A stretch of 64,000 nucleotides of DNA from Isoperla grammatica (GCA_945910005.1 OX246747.1:40213353-40277352), one strand, 5' to 3'; counted from the stretch's first letter, positions 11,911 through 22,500 are shown. Made by a program: numbers and translations. Notes: a model not told the origin generated them from the sequence alone.

Positions 11911-11960
11911 TTGACATTGTTTACAAGAACAACCCCAACAAGTTTACAAGAAGATTATAA
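11911..11960 (+). CDS. Candidate terminal exon (weak)
   Basis: A strong polypyrimidine tract and acceptor, TTTCTTCTCTCTCCCAG, ends at about 11910. It is followed by a short frame encoding FFDIVYKNNPNKFTRRL and a stop. The codons are ordinary and the segment is less GC-rich than the sequence before it. I do not recognise the peptide. No upstream exon or polyadenylation signal was tied to it, so it could equally be chance. Confidence 0.22.
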
Positions 11961-12083
11961 CTGGACCAACCGAAGCCGTGTTCTCAGTGTCCGGCCATAC
12001 ATTAGTTCCGGTTTGGGCGGTGACGAAACAGTTCTAGATTCTGACGGCAGTTTCTAGCCTATTAGCATTGCTTTCTCTATGTG

Positions 12084-12089
12084 GTTTTT

Positions 12090-12129
<40 letters not shown>
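12084..12129 (+). repeat. (TTTA)n microsatellite
   Basis: About eleven copies of TTTA in tandem. Confidence 0.92.
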
Positions 12130-12211
12130 TGTCTATCCTATTCAGTTATAGAAACTGATTTACAAAGGAGGACCTTAAATAAAACTAAATAAACTTAAAT
12201 AAAGCAGATCG

Positions 12212-12560
12212 GTGCGTTACATAAGTTGTGTCCCTCAGTGCACTGGTTTACACTCTGTGTCCCTCAATGCACAGGCTTACATAGGCTGTGTCCCCCGATG
12301 CACTGGTTTACACTCTGTGTCCCTCGATGCACAGGCTTACATAGGCTGTGTCCCCCGATGCACTGGTTTACACTCTGTGTCCCTCGATGCACAGGCTTAC
12401 ATAGGCTGTGTCCCCCGATGCACTGGTTTACACTCTGTGTCCCCCGATGCACAGGTTTGCATAGGCTGTGTCCCCTGATGCACAGGTTTACACTCTGTGT
12501 CCCCCGATGCACAGGTTTGCATAAACTGTGTCCCCCAATGCACAGGTTTGCACTCTGTGG
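12212..12560 (+). repeat. 60-bp minisatellite, about 5.5 copies
   Basis: The unit alternates two related half-units: GCACTGGTTTACACTCTGTG and GCACAGGCTTACATAGGCTG, each followed by TCCCYCGAT. The half-units are themselves about 30 bp, so this is a dimerised 30-bp repeat. All three plus frames and one minus frame stay open through it, which is a repeat artefact. Confidence 0.88.
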
Positions 12561-12574
12561 TTCTCATTAAACGC

Positions 12575-12895
12575 TTTGTTCCCAGTCTGTTGTGTTTCCA
12601 GTCGGTTACGTACGTTCTCGTGACATTTCGTTCCACATTGGTTGTAGGTTTGCATAATGTTTGTCTCCACTTTGGTTGTATGCCTGTTGGTTGTAGGCCT
12701 ACGTCTTGTCCCACATTCATTAACTACGTGAGTTTTATTTCCATACACGTAGCACGTTCCCAGTCTGTTGTGTTACGTACGTTCTCGTGTCATTTCGTTC
12801 CACATTGGTTGTAGGTTTGCATAATGTTTGTCTCCACTCGGGTTGTATGCCTCTTGGTTGTTCGTCTTGTCCCACATTCATTAACTACGTGTGTT
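12575..12895 (+). repeat. Two-copy tandem duplication
   Basis: CCCAGTCTGTTGTGTT ... TACGTACGTTCTCGTG ... TTCGTTCCACATTGGTTG ... CCCACATTCATTAACTACGTG occurs at about 12581-12728 and again at 12758-12890. The copies are close to identical over most of their length. Some elements of this block echo the wording of the adjacent 60-bp repeat. Confidence 0.8.
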
Positions 12896-13448
12896 CGCGT
12901 CCAAATTTTGTATTGCGCATTTCCGTCCACGTCTCCTCACCACTCACCCCTACTACCCCTCCAATGCTGTATCGCTAGCCACTAGTATAGTCATCGCGAG
13001 TGAGAGCGGTTCGTTTAACGTAGTAGTTATTGTAGATATAGTAAGAGGAGCTTGAAGGGACAACAGTCTCCATTCTGTAAGTGTGCGTGATGGAAGTGGC
13101 TGGTATCGATAATCTACCAAAATATTTTTCTTGTTCGTACCACGTTCCCATCATCGGAATCTCTTCTGCGAGACAACCCATATTTTCCCCTCCGACCGTA
13201 GCGATTAGGGGTGTGTGAGTACTCGAATTTACGAGTTTTTTTTTTAGCTCGGTACTGAGCCTAGCTGTCTAGGCCAAGGTCTAGGCCTAAAAATGTCAAG
13301 TTGTCGCGCGGTTTTAATTATATACCTACATATATTTAATTATATAAACACAGACTGAAGAAACCAAAACGCAGAAACGAATGTTTAGGTGTCTGCAAGT
13401 ATGATGAAGTTAAAAAAATTTCGGGGTTTTAGGCCCAGCGTAGACCTA
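12896..13448. other. No recognised feature
   Basis: Ordinary AT-rich sequence without a recognisable frame, RNA gene or array. Confidence 0.5.
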
Positions 13449-13590
13449 CCCAAGAGAACGTTTAGGCCTAGGCCTAGACCGGGTACCCAGAAAAGTATAG
13501 GCCTAGGCCTAAACGTTCTCTTTACCTCTCTTTACTTTTCTCTTTTTTTAGACCGGGTACCCAGAAAAGTATAGGCCTAGGCCTAGCTGG
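13449..13590. repeat. AGGCCTA palindrome with duplicated flank
   Basis: AAGAGAACGTTTAGGCCTAG and its inverse CTAGGCCTAAACGTTCTCTT face each other at about 13451 and 13504. The segment AGACCGGGTACCCAGAAAAG, followed by TATAGGCCTAGGCCT, occurs twice (about 13477 and 13549). The block can fold back on itself. Confidence 0.75.
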
Positions 13591-14104
13591 GCTTTCCCTA
13601 GGCCCGATCTCGTGAGAATAAAATGTTACATCTATAGATGCAGCACGATGTTTTGTTATTCTGCGAGTAGAAAAACAGATGCTTTCTGCTTTTCACAGTA
13701 AACAATAAACATCTAGCTCTAATTTTCACTGAAGTTCTAGCCAAACTTTGTTCCACTTTGTTGGAGACAAACATTGAGCAATGGTAAGGGAACTGCAACC
13801 GTCCACTGAGTACAAAGTAATCCCAACTGTATTATATCGTTATTTATATCTCCGACATTGTGATATGGAATTTCGATCTGTTTGTAGCTTCAGTTGCAAT
13901 AAAATCAATATTTCACACAAAATTTAGTTAACTCAAGTATGTCCTAATATTCTACTGAAATAAAAATGCATTTTAAAAACCAAGTCGAGAAGTTGAAAAG
14001 TTGCTGTTACTGTATATTCATACACTCCCTAATAATGCAACTACCGTGCGATCTATGGACGGTACTGTGAACTAAATGGCCATCGCTAGCTCAACCCAAG
14101 ATCG
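13591..14104. other. No recognised feature
   Basis: AT-rich sequence with no domain-bearing frame. Confidence 0.5.
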
Positions 14105-14112
14105 GTAAACAG

Positions 14113-14722
14113 TAGGGATGAGCCGATATGGGTTTTTTCCGATATTCCGATATACCGATTTAGACACTATCAAAAATCCAATATCCGATCCGATATTTTT
14201 CTTACATTTAAGAAGGCACTTTTGTCACGTCTTCTTGGGGCCTCGGATCATCAACTGTTTCTTCTAACACATCGGCGTGTTCTATTCTTAAATGTGCCCA
14301 CATGTTAGACGTGTTAAAGCTCCGTGAGCATTTGCCCCCTCGTAGCACATTGGTTTTACACACAGTGCAGGTGGCTATTTCCGGCGACCTGACATTAACA
14401 CTGAAATAATTCCAAACTTCACTCCTTTTATTTTCCATAATTATTAATAATTGTACAAAAATAAGGCCTAGGCCTAGGCCCTTCTGACAAGAGACAACGC
14501 AAAACGACGCGTTAGATAAAAGACACTACCACGGCGGCCATGTTGAATAATCTGACGCTCAGTCATGTTCACACACCACAGCCTTCTCACCTATACGCAG
14601 TTGCGTTTGGCGGTAAATTCAAATCTGCCGATACATTGATAAATATCGGATGATCCGATTATCGGAAAAAAGCAAGATATCGGCCGATATATATATCGGA
14701 TATCGGTATCGGCTCATCCCTA
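14113..14722 (-). mobile_element. hAT element, internally deleted, with 8-bp target duplication
   Basis: The ends are TAGGGATGAGCCGATA and its near-perfect inverse TATCGGCTCATCCCTA. The 8-bp direct repeat GTAAACAG flanks it exactly (14105-14112 and 14723-14730). An 8-bp duplication with a TAGGGATG-type end is characteristic of hAT transposons. The 610-bp element keeps an N-terminal BED finger frame on the minus strand, but the catalytic region is missing. Subterminal sequence is full of CCGATAT repeats, plausible transposase-binding sites. Confidence 0.93.
14208..14438 (-). CDS. BED-type zinc finger, hAT transposase N-terminus (truncated)
   Basis: The 76-residue frame starts MENKRSEVWNYFSV. 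It then has CTVCKTNV (a C-x2-C pair) and ends the finger with HLRIEH (H-x4-H), preceded by FNTSNMWAHL. This is the layout of a BED zinc finger: aromatic residues at the start, C-x2-C, and a His pair after a Leu-containing helix. BED fingers are the DNA-binding domains of hAT transposases and ZBED proteins. The frame stops within the element, before any RNaseH-like catalytic core. It therefore encodes at most a DNA-binding fragment of a dead transposase. Confidence 0.8.
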   Translation of the reverse strand: MENKRSEVWNYFSVNVRSPEIATCTVCKTNVLRGGKCSRSFNTSNMWAHLRIEHADVLEETVDDPRPQEDVTKVPS

Positions 14723-14730
14723 GTAAACAG

Positions 14731-15319
14731 TTCAACTAAACTGTTTTACCAACCTTTTTTGTACATCACAACTTGGCTCACTACAAAGTTGTAATAGTGT
14801 CAATCTCAACAAGTAACCACACCTCAAATCATACTTGATCTTCAATTAAACTATATATAATTATAATATTTTAATTAGTTAACAACAAGATATTAAATAG
14901 TAAACCTTTGCCTTCCGAAATATGTTTTTGGTGTTTTCTTTAACCCCTTTCAATCCAAATTTTCACAACTCTGTAGTAGGGTTACATATGTTATAACAAA
15001 GATGTACTTGATCTTAGATATACTGAAATTTCGGTATACATACACTTCCTTCCTACTAGTATCGCATTGCATCAACTGAAATAAAATGCAGCCGTAAATT
15101 AACAATTTACGCTATTTCAAAGGCTCGGCTCGAAAATCAAGCTTTTTTTCTCGTACTCGGCTCGACTTAAAAATCGTAGGCTCGCACACCCTTACAATTT
15201 TCTCTTCTGCAAGACAACCCATATTTCCCCCTCCGACCGTAGCGATAAAACCATGGTGACTTTTCTACTTGTTTACTACTACTACTCTACTAGTTCTACT
15301 TGATTCCTGACCCATCTCG
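14731..15319. other. No recognised feature
   Basis: AT-rich sequence with no supported gene or repeat. Confidence 0.5.
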
Positions 15320-15398
15320 GCCCGGGATAGAATACGCCCCGAATGACTCTGCTAGTCGTAAGAGGCGACGACCCCCCCCCCCCCCCCCCCCCCCCCCC
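15320..15398 (+). repeat. GTCGTAAGAGGCGAC motif plus poly-C, copy 2
   Basis: GCCCGGGATAGAAT, then CTAGTCGTAAGAGGCGAC, then a 27-base C run (15372-15398). It is the partner of 9815-9920. Apparent proline-rich frames here are simply the C run. Confidence 0.6.
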
Positions 15399-15649
15399 TG
15401 CCCCACTGAAGATTTCTCCTCCTACTTGGCCCTGCCCTCCGTTGCTTGACTCCCCTTATGGTGATCCCACGATGTATACTGGATCTGATTCCGACATGTG
15501 GCAATGTTTCATCTTCATGTTTCACCCACTCATCGTCTCGATTAGCCAAGTTGCAAAAATGTGGGGTGCAAACCCCAAATATCACTTCACCTTTGGGGGC
15601 GGCACGACTCTCGGACAGCAGACGCCGCTTGGCCTCGGCTTCTACCCGA

Positions 15650-16060
15650 GCACTACAAAAATAATTACAAAATAACTATTTGATTCATTCATTTCTTAAG
15701 GACCCTGTCAAGTGATTCTGCCACGTTGAGGGACATACAAATTCCAGGCATACGTATACTGTAAATATTTTGCCAACTCAACTATTCTACACATTACCGT
15801 GTACTAATGTCATAAAACGATTGTAACGGGGGCTTCTAGGGCCCCTGTTAAATCAAAAAGTTAGAGTGACAGAAGATAAGTCATCAAACAAAGTGAGACT
15901 GTAGACCGTGTAATTTCTGACCGATAGTCACAGGAGAAATTGCAGGCAAGCAGGCACTTCCAAAACAATTACAAAATATCTTTTGGGTGTATTCATTTCA
16001 TAAGGAAGGACCCTGTCAAGTGATTCTGCCACGTTGAAGGATATAAATATTCCTATCACA
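15650..16060 (+). repeat. Direct repeat pair with AGGACCCTGTCAAGTGATTC
   Basis: A segment running from AATTACAAAATA through ATTCATTTC, AAGGACCCTGTCAAGTGATT and CTGCCACGTTGA occurs at about 15661-15735 and 15968-16040, about 310 bp apart. The intervening sequence may be an insertion or the body of a small repeat. Confidence 0.65.
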
Positions 16061-16756
16061 TTAAAATTGCATAAATGGCTAAAATACTGTGAGAGGTAAA
16101 GTTTCCAAAAACACTATGCATTACTAAACTTCTCATATCTTTTGAACTATTAGTTCCATGAAAAAACTACCACTTACTCTCCACACACTTATCTACAATA
16201 TTCAGAGTTAAAAAATCTAAAATATATTCACCAAATATTAAATTAAAACATGTGAAATATATTGCTTTCACTTTCAGTAATAAGAAAACATAATTACAAA
16301 TTGGAAAAATGAAAAAGAGGAATGTTTACATTTTTGACTGTATATTATAGTATGTTGACTGTATTCAGTTACCTAGTTTTGAATGTCAACACCCCTTTCC
16401 TAGTAATACATAAAAAAACAAAAAACAATTATCCCGGCACAAGGGGAGCTTTGCGGTTTGTATAGCCCTGTGTGTTGCTGGTTGCATTCTTACATGTTTT
16501 GACTCGGCCACTGATTGTTATTGTAGCGTGGCGACGTTGAGGTGACACTCGGCACTCGGGAGGCTGCGTTTCCGTAAAGTTAAGTTCCCGATTAGTTGTT
16601 GGACCAATTTACTTTGGTAGGCTAGGCTTTCTGTGTATTCCCATGTCTGGTGGCTCTAGGCCGATGTGCCATGGCAAACTAGATGAAGGCAACATTTAGT
16701 GAATTAAGTGGAAGTATTTCTTGCTTGCATTGGACGCCAGTTGTTACATCTCCAAG
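16061..16756. other. No recognised feature
   Basis: AT-rich to mixed sequence. No domain-bearing frame or RNA gene. Confidence 0.5.
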
Positions 16757-16793
16757 GATAATAAAAACACTGTAGGACTTACACAGTTAAAAT
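16757..16793 (+). repeat. Dispersed short repeat, copy 1
   Basis: AATAAAAACACTGTAGGACT continuing TACACAGTTAAAAT is repeated exactly at about 36738-36771, where it forms the middle of a small insertion with target duplication. Copy 1 lies 30 bp outside the LTR at 16825. Confidence 0.7.
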
Positions 16794-16824
16794 AATGACC
16801 ATATAATAAACTATATAATGAATT

Positions 16825-17025
16825 TGTAGTCGGACTCAAACTCGATTAGTAGACTGTAGAGATAATGTTTATTGATAAATAACCATGACGCTGACTACGT
16901 CCAGAGGTAAGACAGACAGTACATACACGAACGACTTCCGGTAGGCGGGAGTCAATCAGCATTTAGCATACAGTAGTACCAACCTACTTACTAGATACAT
17001 ACCAAAAGTTCCTAGATATGTGACA
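16825..17025 (-). mobile_element. Candidate LTR (201 bp) with polypurine tract, minus strand
   Basis: Read on the minus strand, the segment begins TGTCACATATCTAGG and ends GAGTCCGACTACA, giving TG...CA termini. It contains AATAAA about 40 bases before its end. Immediately upstream is a polypurine tract, AAAAAAGGAGA, as expected just before a 3' LTR. This is the layout of the 3' end of a copia-like or gypsy-like retrotransposon. No second LTR and no gag/pol frame was found to the right, so it is either a remnant or an overcall. Confidence 0.45.
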
Positions 17026-17045
17026 TCTCCTTTTTTGTTTTTAAA

Positions 17046-17245
17046 GAGTAAACATAGTTACTAAAAAGGTATAAGCACTGATTTTACAAGCTTAATTCAA
17101 AATAAGTTTAGCTCATAACTATAGCAATTGCTAGATATCTAAAATATGTCAATAGTGATTAGTTACATCAAATTAACTGAGATTCCAACATGTACATATT
17201 GAACATCAAAATATGAAATAATTATTATAGTAACTATGTTTACTC
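17046..17245. repeat. Short inverted repeat, 18-bp arms
   Basis: GAGTAAACATAGTTACTA at 17046-17063 is the exact inverse of TAGTAACTATGTTTACTC at 17228-17245. The 200-bp interval begins 21 bp after the LTR candidate and may be a MITE or part of the retroelement interior. No target duplication is apparent. Confidence 0.5.
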
Positions 17246-17890
17246 CTTTAATCTCCAAGGATGACAAATGATGAATTGTTGTTAATGTAAAAAAGAAGGA
17301 AGTTGATTATTTATGTATTAAAGTTTAACTTGAATTTGGATGGTAGGCCGCAGGGAACACACAATCGCCCGGCACTTTGTCCGGCCGCTGGGTTCCCCTT
17401 CACACACTAACCACCCTCCCTCTCGGCCCACCCCAGCCTGACATTGAGAAGGAGGGGTGGTAACCGTACAACTTGTGTGTACACGTAGGTTGATGCTTGC
17501 GTGCAGCTTTCACAGCTCTCGCGCACACTTCAGGAGGCGATAATCACTTTGCTTTCTTAATTCTTTAGTTTCCCTTGCGCGCTTGCTGCAAGTGGGAGGA
17601 AGCAGCAACAGAGAGTTCAATTGTTGTCGTGACGTCCGACAGACAAAGACGGTGGCCAGTCGGTCCATATCAAACCCCGGCCATTCGGCATCACGTCTTC
17701 TATTCCGACCTAATCTTTTGTGTTTGCTTCTCTTCGCAGGTGATCCGGACAATGTAGTCGCAACCGTGATTAGAGATAGATACCACACCCGGGAGATATA
17801 ACACGTCGTCTGTGACTTCTCTTCTCGACTTGGCTCGACGTCTTTGTGATCTGTGTAGCATCGCTGCAAGCGTAAGAAGCTAGCTCCGAA
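17246..17890. other. Mixed sequence with a candidate splice acceptor
   Basis: GC content rises from about 17340. A good acceptor, TGTGTTTGCTTCTCTTCGCAG, ends at about 17739, upstream of the repeat-bearing frame that follows. I see no recognisable protein segment before it; open frames exist on both strands. Confidence 0.3.
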
Positions 17891-17891
17891 C

Positions 17892-18587
17892 GTGAACTCG
17901 TGTAAGAGTTTGACTTCCGACCGTAGAAGAAAGGAGCCTCCGAGTGCCCGGCGGAACTCGACGCTCGTGGGGATAGCGAGGGTGGCGACGGGGGCCGTTT
18001 TCAAGCGCCCTCCATCGCGGGGGAACTCGGCACTTGCAGAGATGTTGAAGTCGCATCGAGACGTAAACACGGCGGGGTTGTACACTCGCGGAGATTCTGA
18101 CGTATCCTTATCCGAGATCGCGGAACTCCGCACTTGCAGAGATGCTGACGTCGTATCGGAACGTAAAGTTACCGACACGGCGGAGCTTTACACTCGCGGA
18201 GATGCTGACGTATCGTTATCCGACATAGCGGAACTCCACACTTGCAGAGATGCTGATGTCTTATCGGAACGTAAAGTTACCGACACGGCGAAGCTTTACA
18301 CTGGCAGAGATGCTGACGTATCCTTATCCGACATCGCGGAACTCCGCACTTGCAGAGATGCTGACGTCTTATCGGAACGTAAAGTTACCGACACGGCGGA
18401 GCTTTACACTCGCAGAGATGCTGACGTCTTATCGGAACGTAAAGTTACCTACACTGCGGAGCTTTACACTCGCAAAGATGCTGACGTATCCTTATCCGAG
18501 ATCGCGGAACTCCGCACTTGCAGAGATGCTGACGTCTTATCGGAACGTAAAGTTACCGACACGGCGGAGTCTCACACTTGCGAATGA
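17892..18587 (+). repeat. 108-bp composite minisatellite with open frame
   Basis: GAGATGCTGACGT recurs at about 18139, 18199, 18247, 18307, 18355, 18415, 18475 and 18523. The spacing is 60 and 48 bp, so the higher-order unit is 108 bp. Most units carry TGACGTC or TGACGTA, a CRE-like core. One plus frame is open for 231 codons and would encode a repeat of DADVLSERKVTDTAEL and RDADVSLSDIAELRTC. Both sub-units are multiples of 3, so openness is not evidence of coding. An upstream acceptor (17739) and a downstream GAG|GTAAAA donor-like site (about 18591) leave a repetitive exon conceivable. Confidence 0.75.
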
Positions 18588-18591
18588 GAGG

Positions 18592-19256
18592 TAAAAATCT
18601 GTTGTCTCTCCGCCTAGAGGAGCGAAACGTATACCCTGTGTGAGTCAACTGATCATAATTATCACGGCGGAGTGTGAAGCCTCTGAGCTTGCTGAATATA
18701 TCGTTGCAGCTAGTACGACAACAACAACAGACAATCTTCCACCATTGAGAGGCCGACGCATTAAACTACTTTTACATCTCGACACGTATCATGTTTTCAA
18801 TCAGTGTATTTGTGTGGAGGAGGTCTCTGTTCATAGGTCTAGCTCTTCCGTTACATAGCGGGCGTACTTCGCGAGTGAACCGTGCTTGACCTTACGAGCG
18901 AGGCCCGCCGTTGTGTTCCAACGTGATATCCATATCCATATCCACACAACTGGCATATATCCTGTCGCTGTAATCGTCTTAGCTCTGCTACGATGAAAAT
19001 TGACCATTCACATTTGTAATAAAGAATTTGTTTTATGAGAATGGCTTCTCTTGTGTGTATCCCTGATGATCCCCCTCCCCATGTATGTGTTGTCTAGATG
19101 ACCCCCCCAGTGGAGGGAAGGAGTTACATCGTCGGATGGAAACAAAGGCGAGAAGAGAAATCGGTCAACTTGTGGTCCTGATCGCCCCGTATGAGTAGAA
19201 CTGCTACGTACACCGAACAATTAGGATGACTGTGATATTGTAGTTTAGTTGCTGAC
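18592..19256. other. No recognised feature
   Basis: No domain-bearing frame or array. Confidence 0.45.
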
Positions 19257-19259
19257 TAA

Positions 19260-19435
19260 GGGTCAAATGCATAGTCGTTCCTCACGTTCTCCTCAACTCA
19301 GCTTTTCCTCAGACTCGCCCAACTACCAATCACAGAGCAGTTCACATGGCAATGCTGCTCTGTGATTGGTGGTTGGGCAAGTCTGAGGAAAGGCTGAGTT
19401 GAGGAGCACGTGAGGAACGACTATGCATTTGACCC
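19260..19435. mobile_element. Harbinger-like palindromic MITE
   Basis: The two 85-base arms are near-perfect inverses, starting GGGTCAAATGCATAGTCG and ending CGACTATGCATTTGACCC. TAA flanks both ends (19257-19259, 19436-19438), fitting the 3-bp duplication of PIF/Harbinger transposons, whose termini often start GG. The inner part is CACGTTCTCCTCAACTCAGC plus ACCAATCACAGAGCAG. A one-arm copy lies at 23404-23482. Confidence 0.8.
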
Positions 19436-19439
19436 TAAG

Positions 19440-20406
19440 TTTCTTCTTCTTTTCATATGTCCACAATTGACAGTTTTCATGTCATCTGTGTTTAAGATGA
19501 ACTTCCCAATTAATATATGTATCGAAGAAAACAATCGATAATCATCCACACTTTATGAAACTGCCAAATATGAATGTGTAAGTGAGGGGAACTTGCCTTT
19601 CTGAAGAATTCACACTTTTAATATACTACCAGTCTCTTCATACACAGAATATTTTGCAGCAAGCATAGAGACATCTACGTAGTTATACACGAATGAAATG
19701 CCAACAACTTGGGAGTTCTGACCTGCAAGGAGTCGGGCATTCCACTTCCACCTAAGGTAAGCTGTTGTCAGTGTGTACCTTTCCCCCGCTGGAACATTCC
19801 ATCATCCTATTATCTCGGGCGCACTGGCCTCTATGCATCAAGTTGTCCACACGGTGGCAATGAATGGGCCTACCTACTTGTTGCTTGCAGCCACCGATGC
19901 ATACACGTTTTATCGCAAGTTATTAAAGCGTAGGTTATCCAAATATCACTTTCTACCAGTTTAGTTTCTCGTTGCATTCTTTTGACCACTAATCGTGGGG
20001 GTCGAGTTGTGAAAGTTTGCTTCTACATGGGGGGGGGGGAGGCATTATTTAATTATGTGTATTGTTATTCTAATGTCATCATACCAGCAAAGTACAGTAA
20101 TACTTTGTTGATACAAATGGTTCAATCTAATTTATGTATGATTCATTCAAACTAGTGATAAGTCCGTTTAGTAATTTGGAGTTTGGTCCCTTGAAATTTG
20201 TATTGAAGGGGGATCACTAATCGGGTCCAGCCAGGGTGGAGTTACAGGTGGAGCACTGGAGCAGGACGATTGGGATTCGAGACGGGGGAGGCTGTGCACA
20301 ACTTTTATTGACAATAAAAACAAAACTGTTAACCTTACAGACAGTATTTTATCCAGCCTCAACGCTGTTGACCGAGCACGTATCGTCATCTATTCAGGTG
20401 ATGTAA
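19440..20406. other. No recognised feature
   Basis: Ordinary sequence with a G9 run at about 20031. Short frames at 19709-19964 lack recognisable motifs. Confidence 0.5.
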
Positions 20407-20647
20407 GCTGCGTTCCAGAATTATCTCGCAAGTATAATGTCAGGTTACCCGCGGTGATGCCAGGACATAAAAGACGACACTAATGGGATTTGTTTTGTTT
20501 CGTAAATGGGGGGAATATCAAACTGTATTGAACTATGACTCAAAGATTACTTCTGGATCATGTAAGAAGCGATCCAGAATGAATTGGAACACTTCCATTA
20601 CTGTTGGCCGAGTGAGATCAGTAACCTGTTGGATTCTGGAACGCAGC
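20407..20647. mobile_element. MITE with 15-bp perfect TIRs
   Basis: GCTGCGTTCCAGAAT (20407-20421) is the exact inverse of ATTCTGGAACGCAGC (20633-20647). The 241-bp interval has no coding capacity. Flanks read GTAA and TATT, so no clear target duplication is seen and the superfamily is open. Confidence 0.6.
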
Positions 20648-21632
20648 TATTGTATTGTATTGTATTGCGTAAGTACATAAGTCACGTTGCCATTTATTTA
20701 TTCACTCATTCACTTGACCGTTACGTAGTAGTGGTTGCTGCTCTTGAGAGACGCCGTTACAAACAACGTAAATCATGAAGCAAAATCAATCTTTATCAAT
20801 ACGATGATAGATCGATGGCTGACCAATCAATCCAGTGTACTACAATCAATATATAAAATATATTTTAATCAGCATCTGTCCTTGTTTCAACCATGATGTC
20901 GGGTAGGGGGTGGGAGGTTCCCAAGGACTCTACGCTTCACCTCTTTGTTCGTTAGCTTCCCGCCCCCGTTTGTCCCTCTCCCATCTCTATTTCAATGCCT
21001 TCTTATTATAAAATACATTCATACCACAAAATTAAACTACTGAATACTGATAACAAGCAAAAACAGAATTATTCTTTAGAGCTACAATGTCCGGGGGGGG
21101 GGGGGGGGGGGGGGGAAGAGGGGTTAAACATGGTTATGTATTAGTTGAAACTAAACTGACTGTATTAGTTACCGTTTGAGCCAGAAATGGCTCAAACTTT
21201 TCATAGTGATATTTTCAATTGATTTAGAGGAACTCGTATTTTAAATAGGCTGCTACGACGTATTCTGAGTTAAGTACGTAAATAAAATAAATAAATTAAA
21301 TAAATTCACATTTAGAGTCTACCCACTCAGTAACTAAACTGATTTGCAGTGGGGGACTTTAATTTAAAGTGACTAAACCAACCCTGTAGGCTTCGAACAC
21401 CATCGACGAGTGAGCGATAACCAATCAAAGATCGATATTTCAAATACGAAACATATGAATCAGTGATTGGACAGTGCGAACACCTGCGGACAAATGCCAG
21501 AATCAACAAGGCCGATTCAGAACAACTTTGAATTTATTGAGTGCTTCGTTGCTAGGACGGCTCCAAAGTCACCGTTTACTTATTCCTAAGCCAAGAAGTA
21601 ATGGAATTGAATCCACATTAGAAGTTAAAAAA
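20648..21632. other. No gene; 22-base poly-G at 21094-21115
   Basis: AT-rich sequence. The G run at 21094-21115 is the most striking feature. Confidence 0.6.
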
Positions 21633-21720
21633 CTTCTGTCTGAAGCGGGATTTGAACCCGGGACCTTCTTCAAAATTTACAGTGAACTAAAATTTCAAAC
21701 TCGAGCTCAATCTCCCGCAC
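21633..21720 (-). repeat. tRNA-derived SINE fragment
   Basis: On the minus strand GGTCCCGGGTTCAAATCCCG carries a canonical RNA polymerase III B box (GGTTCAAATCC) flanked by a pairing T stem, as in a tRNA T arm. No convincing A box or acceptor stem is found upstream, so this is not a functional tRNA. It is best read as the tRNA-like head of a SINE, or a tRNA relic. The plus-strand translation SEAGFEPGT is the familiar by-product of such a repeat. Confidence 0.6.
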
Positions 21721-21837
21721 AAAACGCGTCTCCGCCGGACCAATAGGAAAGCTTGGAACGGATTTGGGTCACGTGTCATGGCCAACCTGCATCCAACCGC
21801 AGCATAGTTCAGGGTGCTGTATGGTAGTTGTGTTTGT

Positions 21838-21940
21838 TGTTAAATATTTATCGCGGCTGCAACGTGGCGGTGGACGAGCGCCATCTTGCATCTCGTGGCG
21901 GCTCGTACTTATGGAACCGGCCGCATGGTGAGTTAATTAG
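21838..21940 (+). promoter_or_regulatory. Candidate TATA-less promoter and first exon (weak)
   Basis: A locally GC-rich stretch holds GCGCCATCTTGCATC, which contains the YY1-type core CCATCTTG. About 25 bases later comes ATGGAACCGGCCGCATG directly followed by GTGAGT, a consensus splice donor. This could be a first exon encoding MEPAA with a split codon after it. No second exon was identified, so the call rests on motif arrangement only. Confidence 0.22.
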
Positions 21941-22229
21941 CGGACTAATTGATATTTAAATGTTTTTGCCGTATTATTTGTTGAAGAAAAGTGAAAACAT
22001 GGTGATTTGCGACAATTATAATATTGGCTCAAGAAGAAGTTCACTCCAGGACGCGATTTATGGATCATTGCACGGGAGACAAACACGTGGTACCTACTTC
22101 GAGGTTAAAGTGCCGGTCAACCTGTTGCAATTTTCGTCCTTTGGTTATAACTACGCCAGTATTTGAATGTTTATAGCCACAATATGTATGTGTACGTCTA
22201 GGCCTCACTATATTTGGGCGTTGAATTGA

Positions 22230-22500
22230 ATTTTTAGGTCAGAAATCATCTTTCTGTCTACTGTTCTCGTGGTGTCTCCGCGTGGTAGGGCCTAGGCCCT
22301 AGGCTGGGGTTTAGCCAAGGCCCTAGGCCACACAGGCTTAAGACCGACCGCTTGGCCTAGGCCTCATCATCTTTCGTCTGATATTGAGTATTTAGGCCAG
22401 CAAATATCTTCTCGAATTTCGTTGGACCTCGTAGCCTCGTCTCCGCGTTGTGACCTAGGGCCTAGCTAGATCCTAGGCCCAAACAGTGCTTTTCTCATCC
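22230..22500. repeat. AGGCCTA/CCTAGGCC-rich block
   Basis: Repeated GGCCTAGG and CCTAGGCC strings, including GGGCCTAGGCCCTAGGC at about 22288, lie in otherwise ordinary sequence. Confidence 0.6.

Noticed and set aside
15343..15675. Proline-rich 110-residue frame
   Set aside because: The proline run is translation of the 27-base poly-C tract; the rest has no motif.
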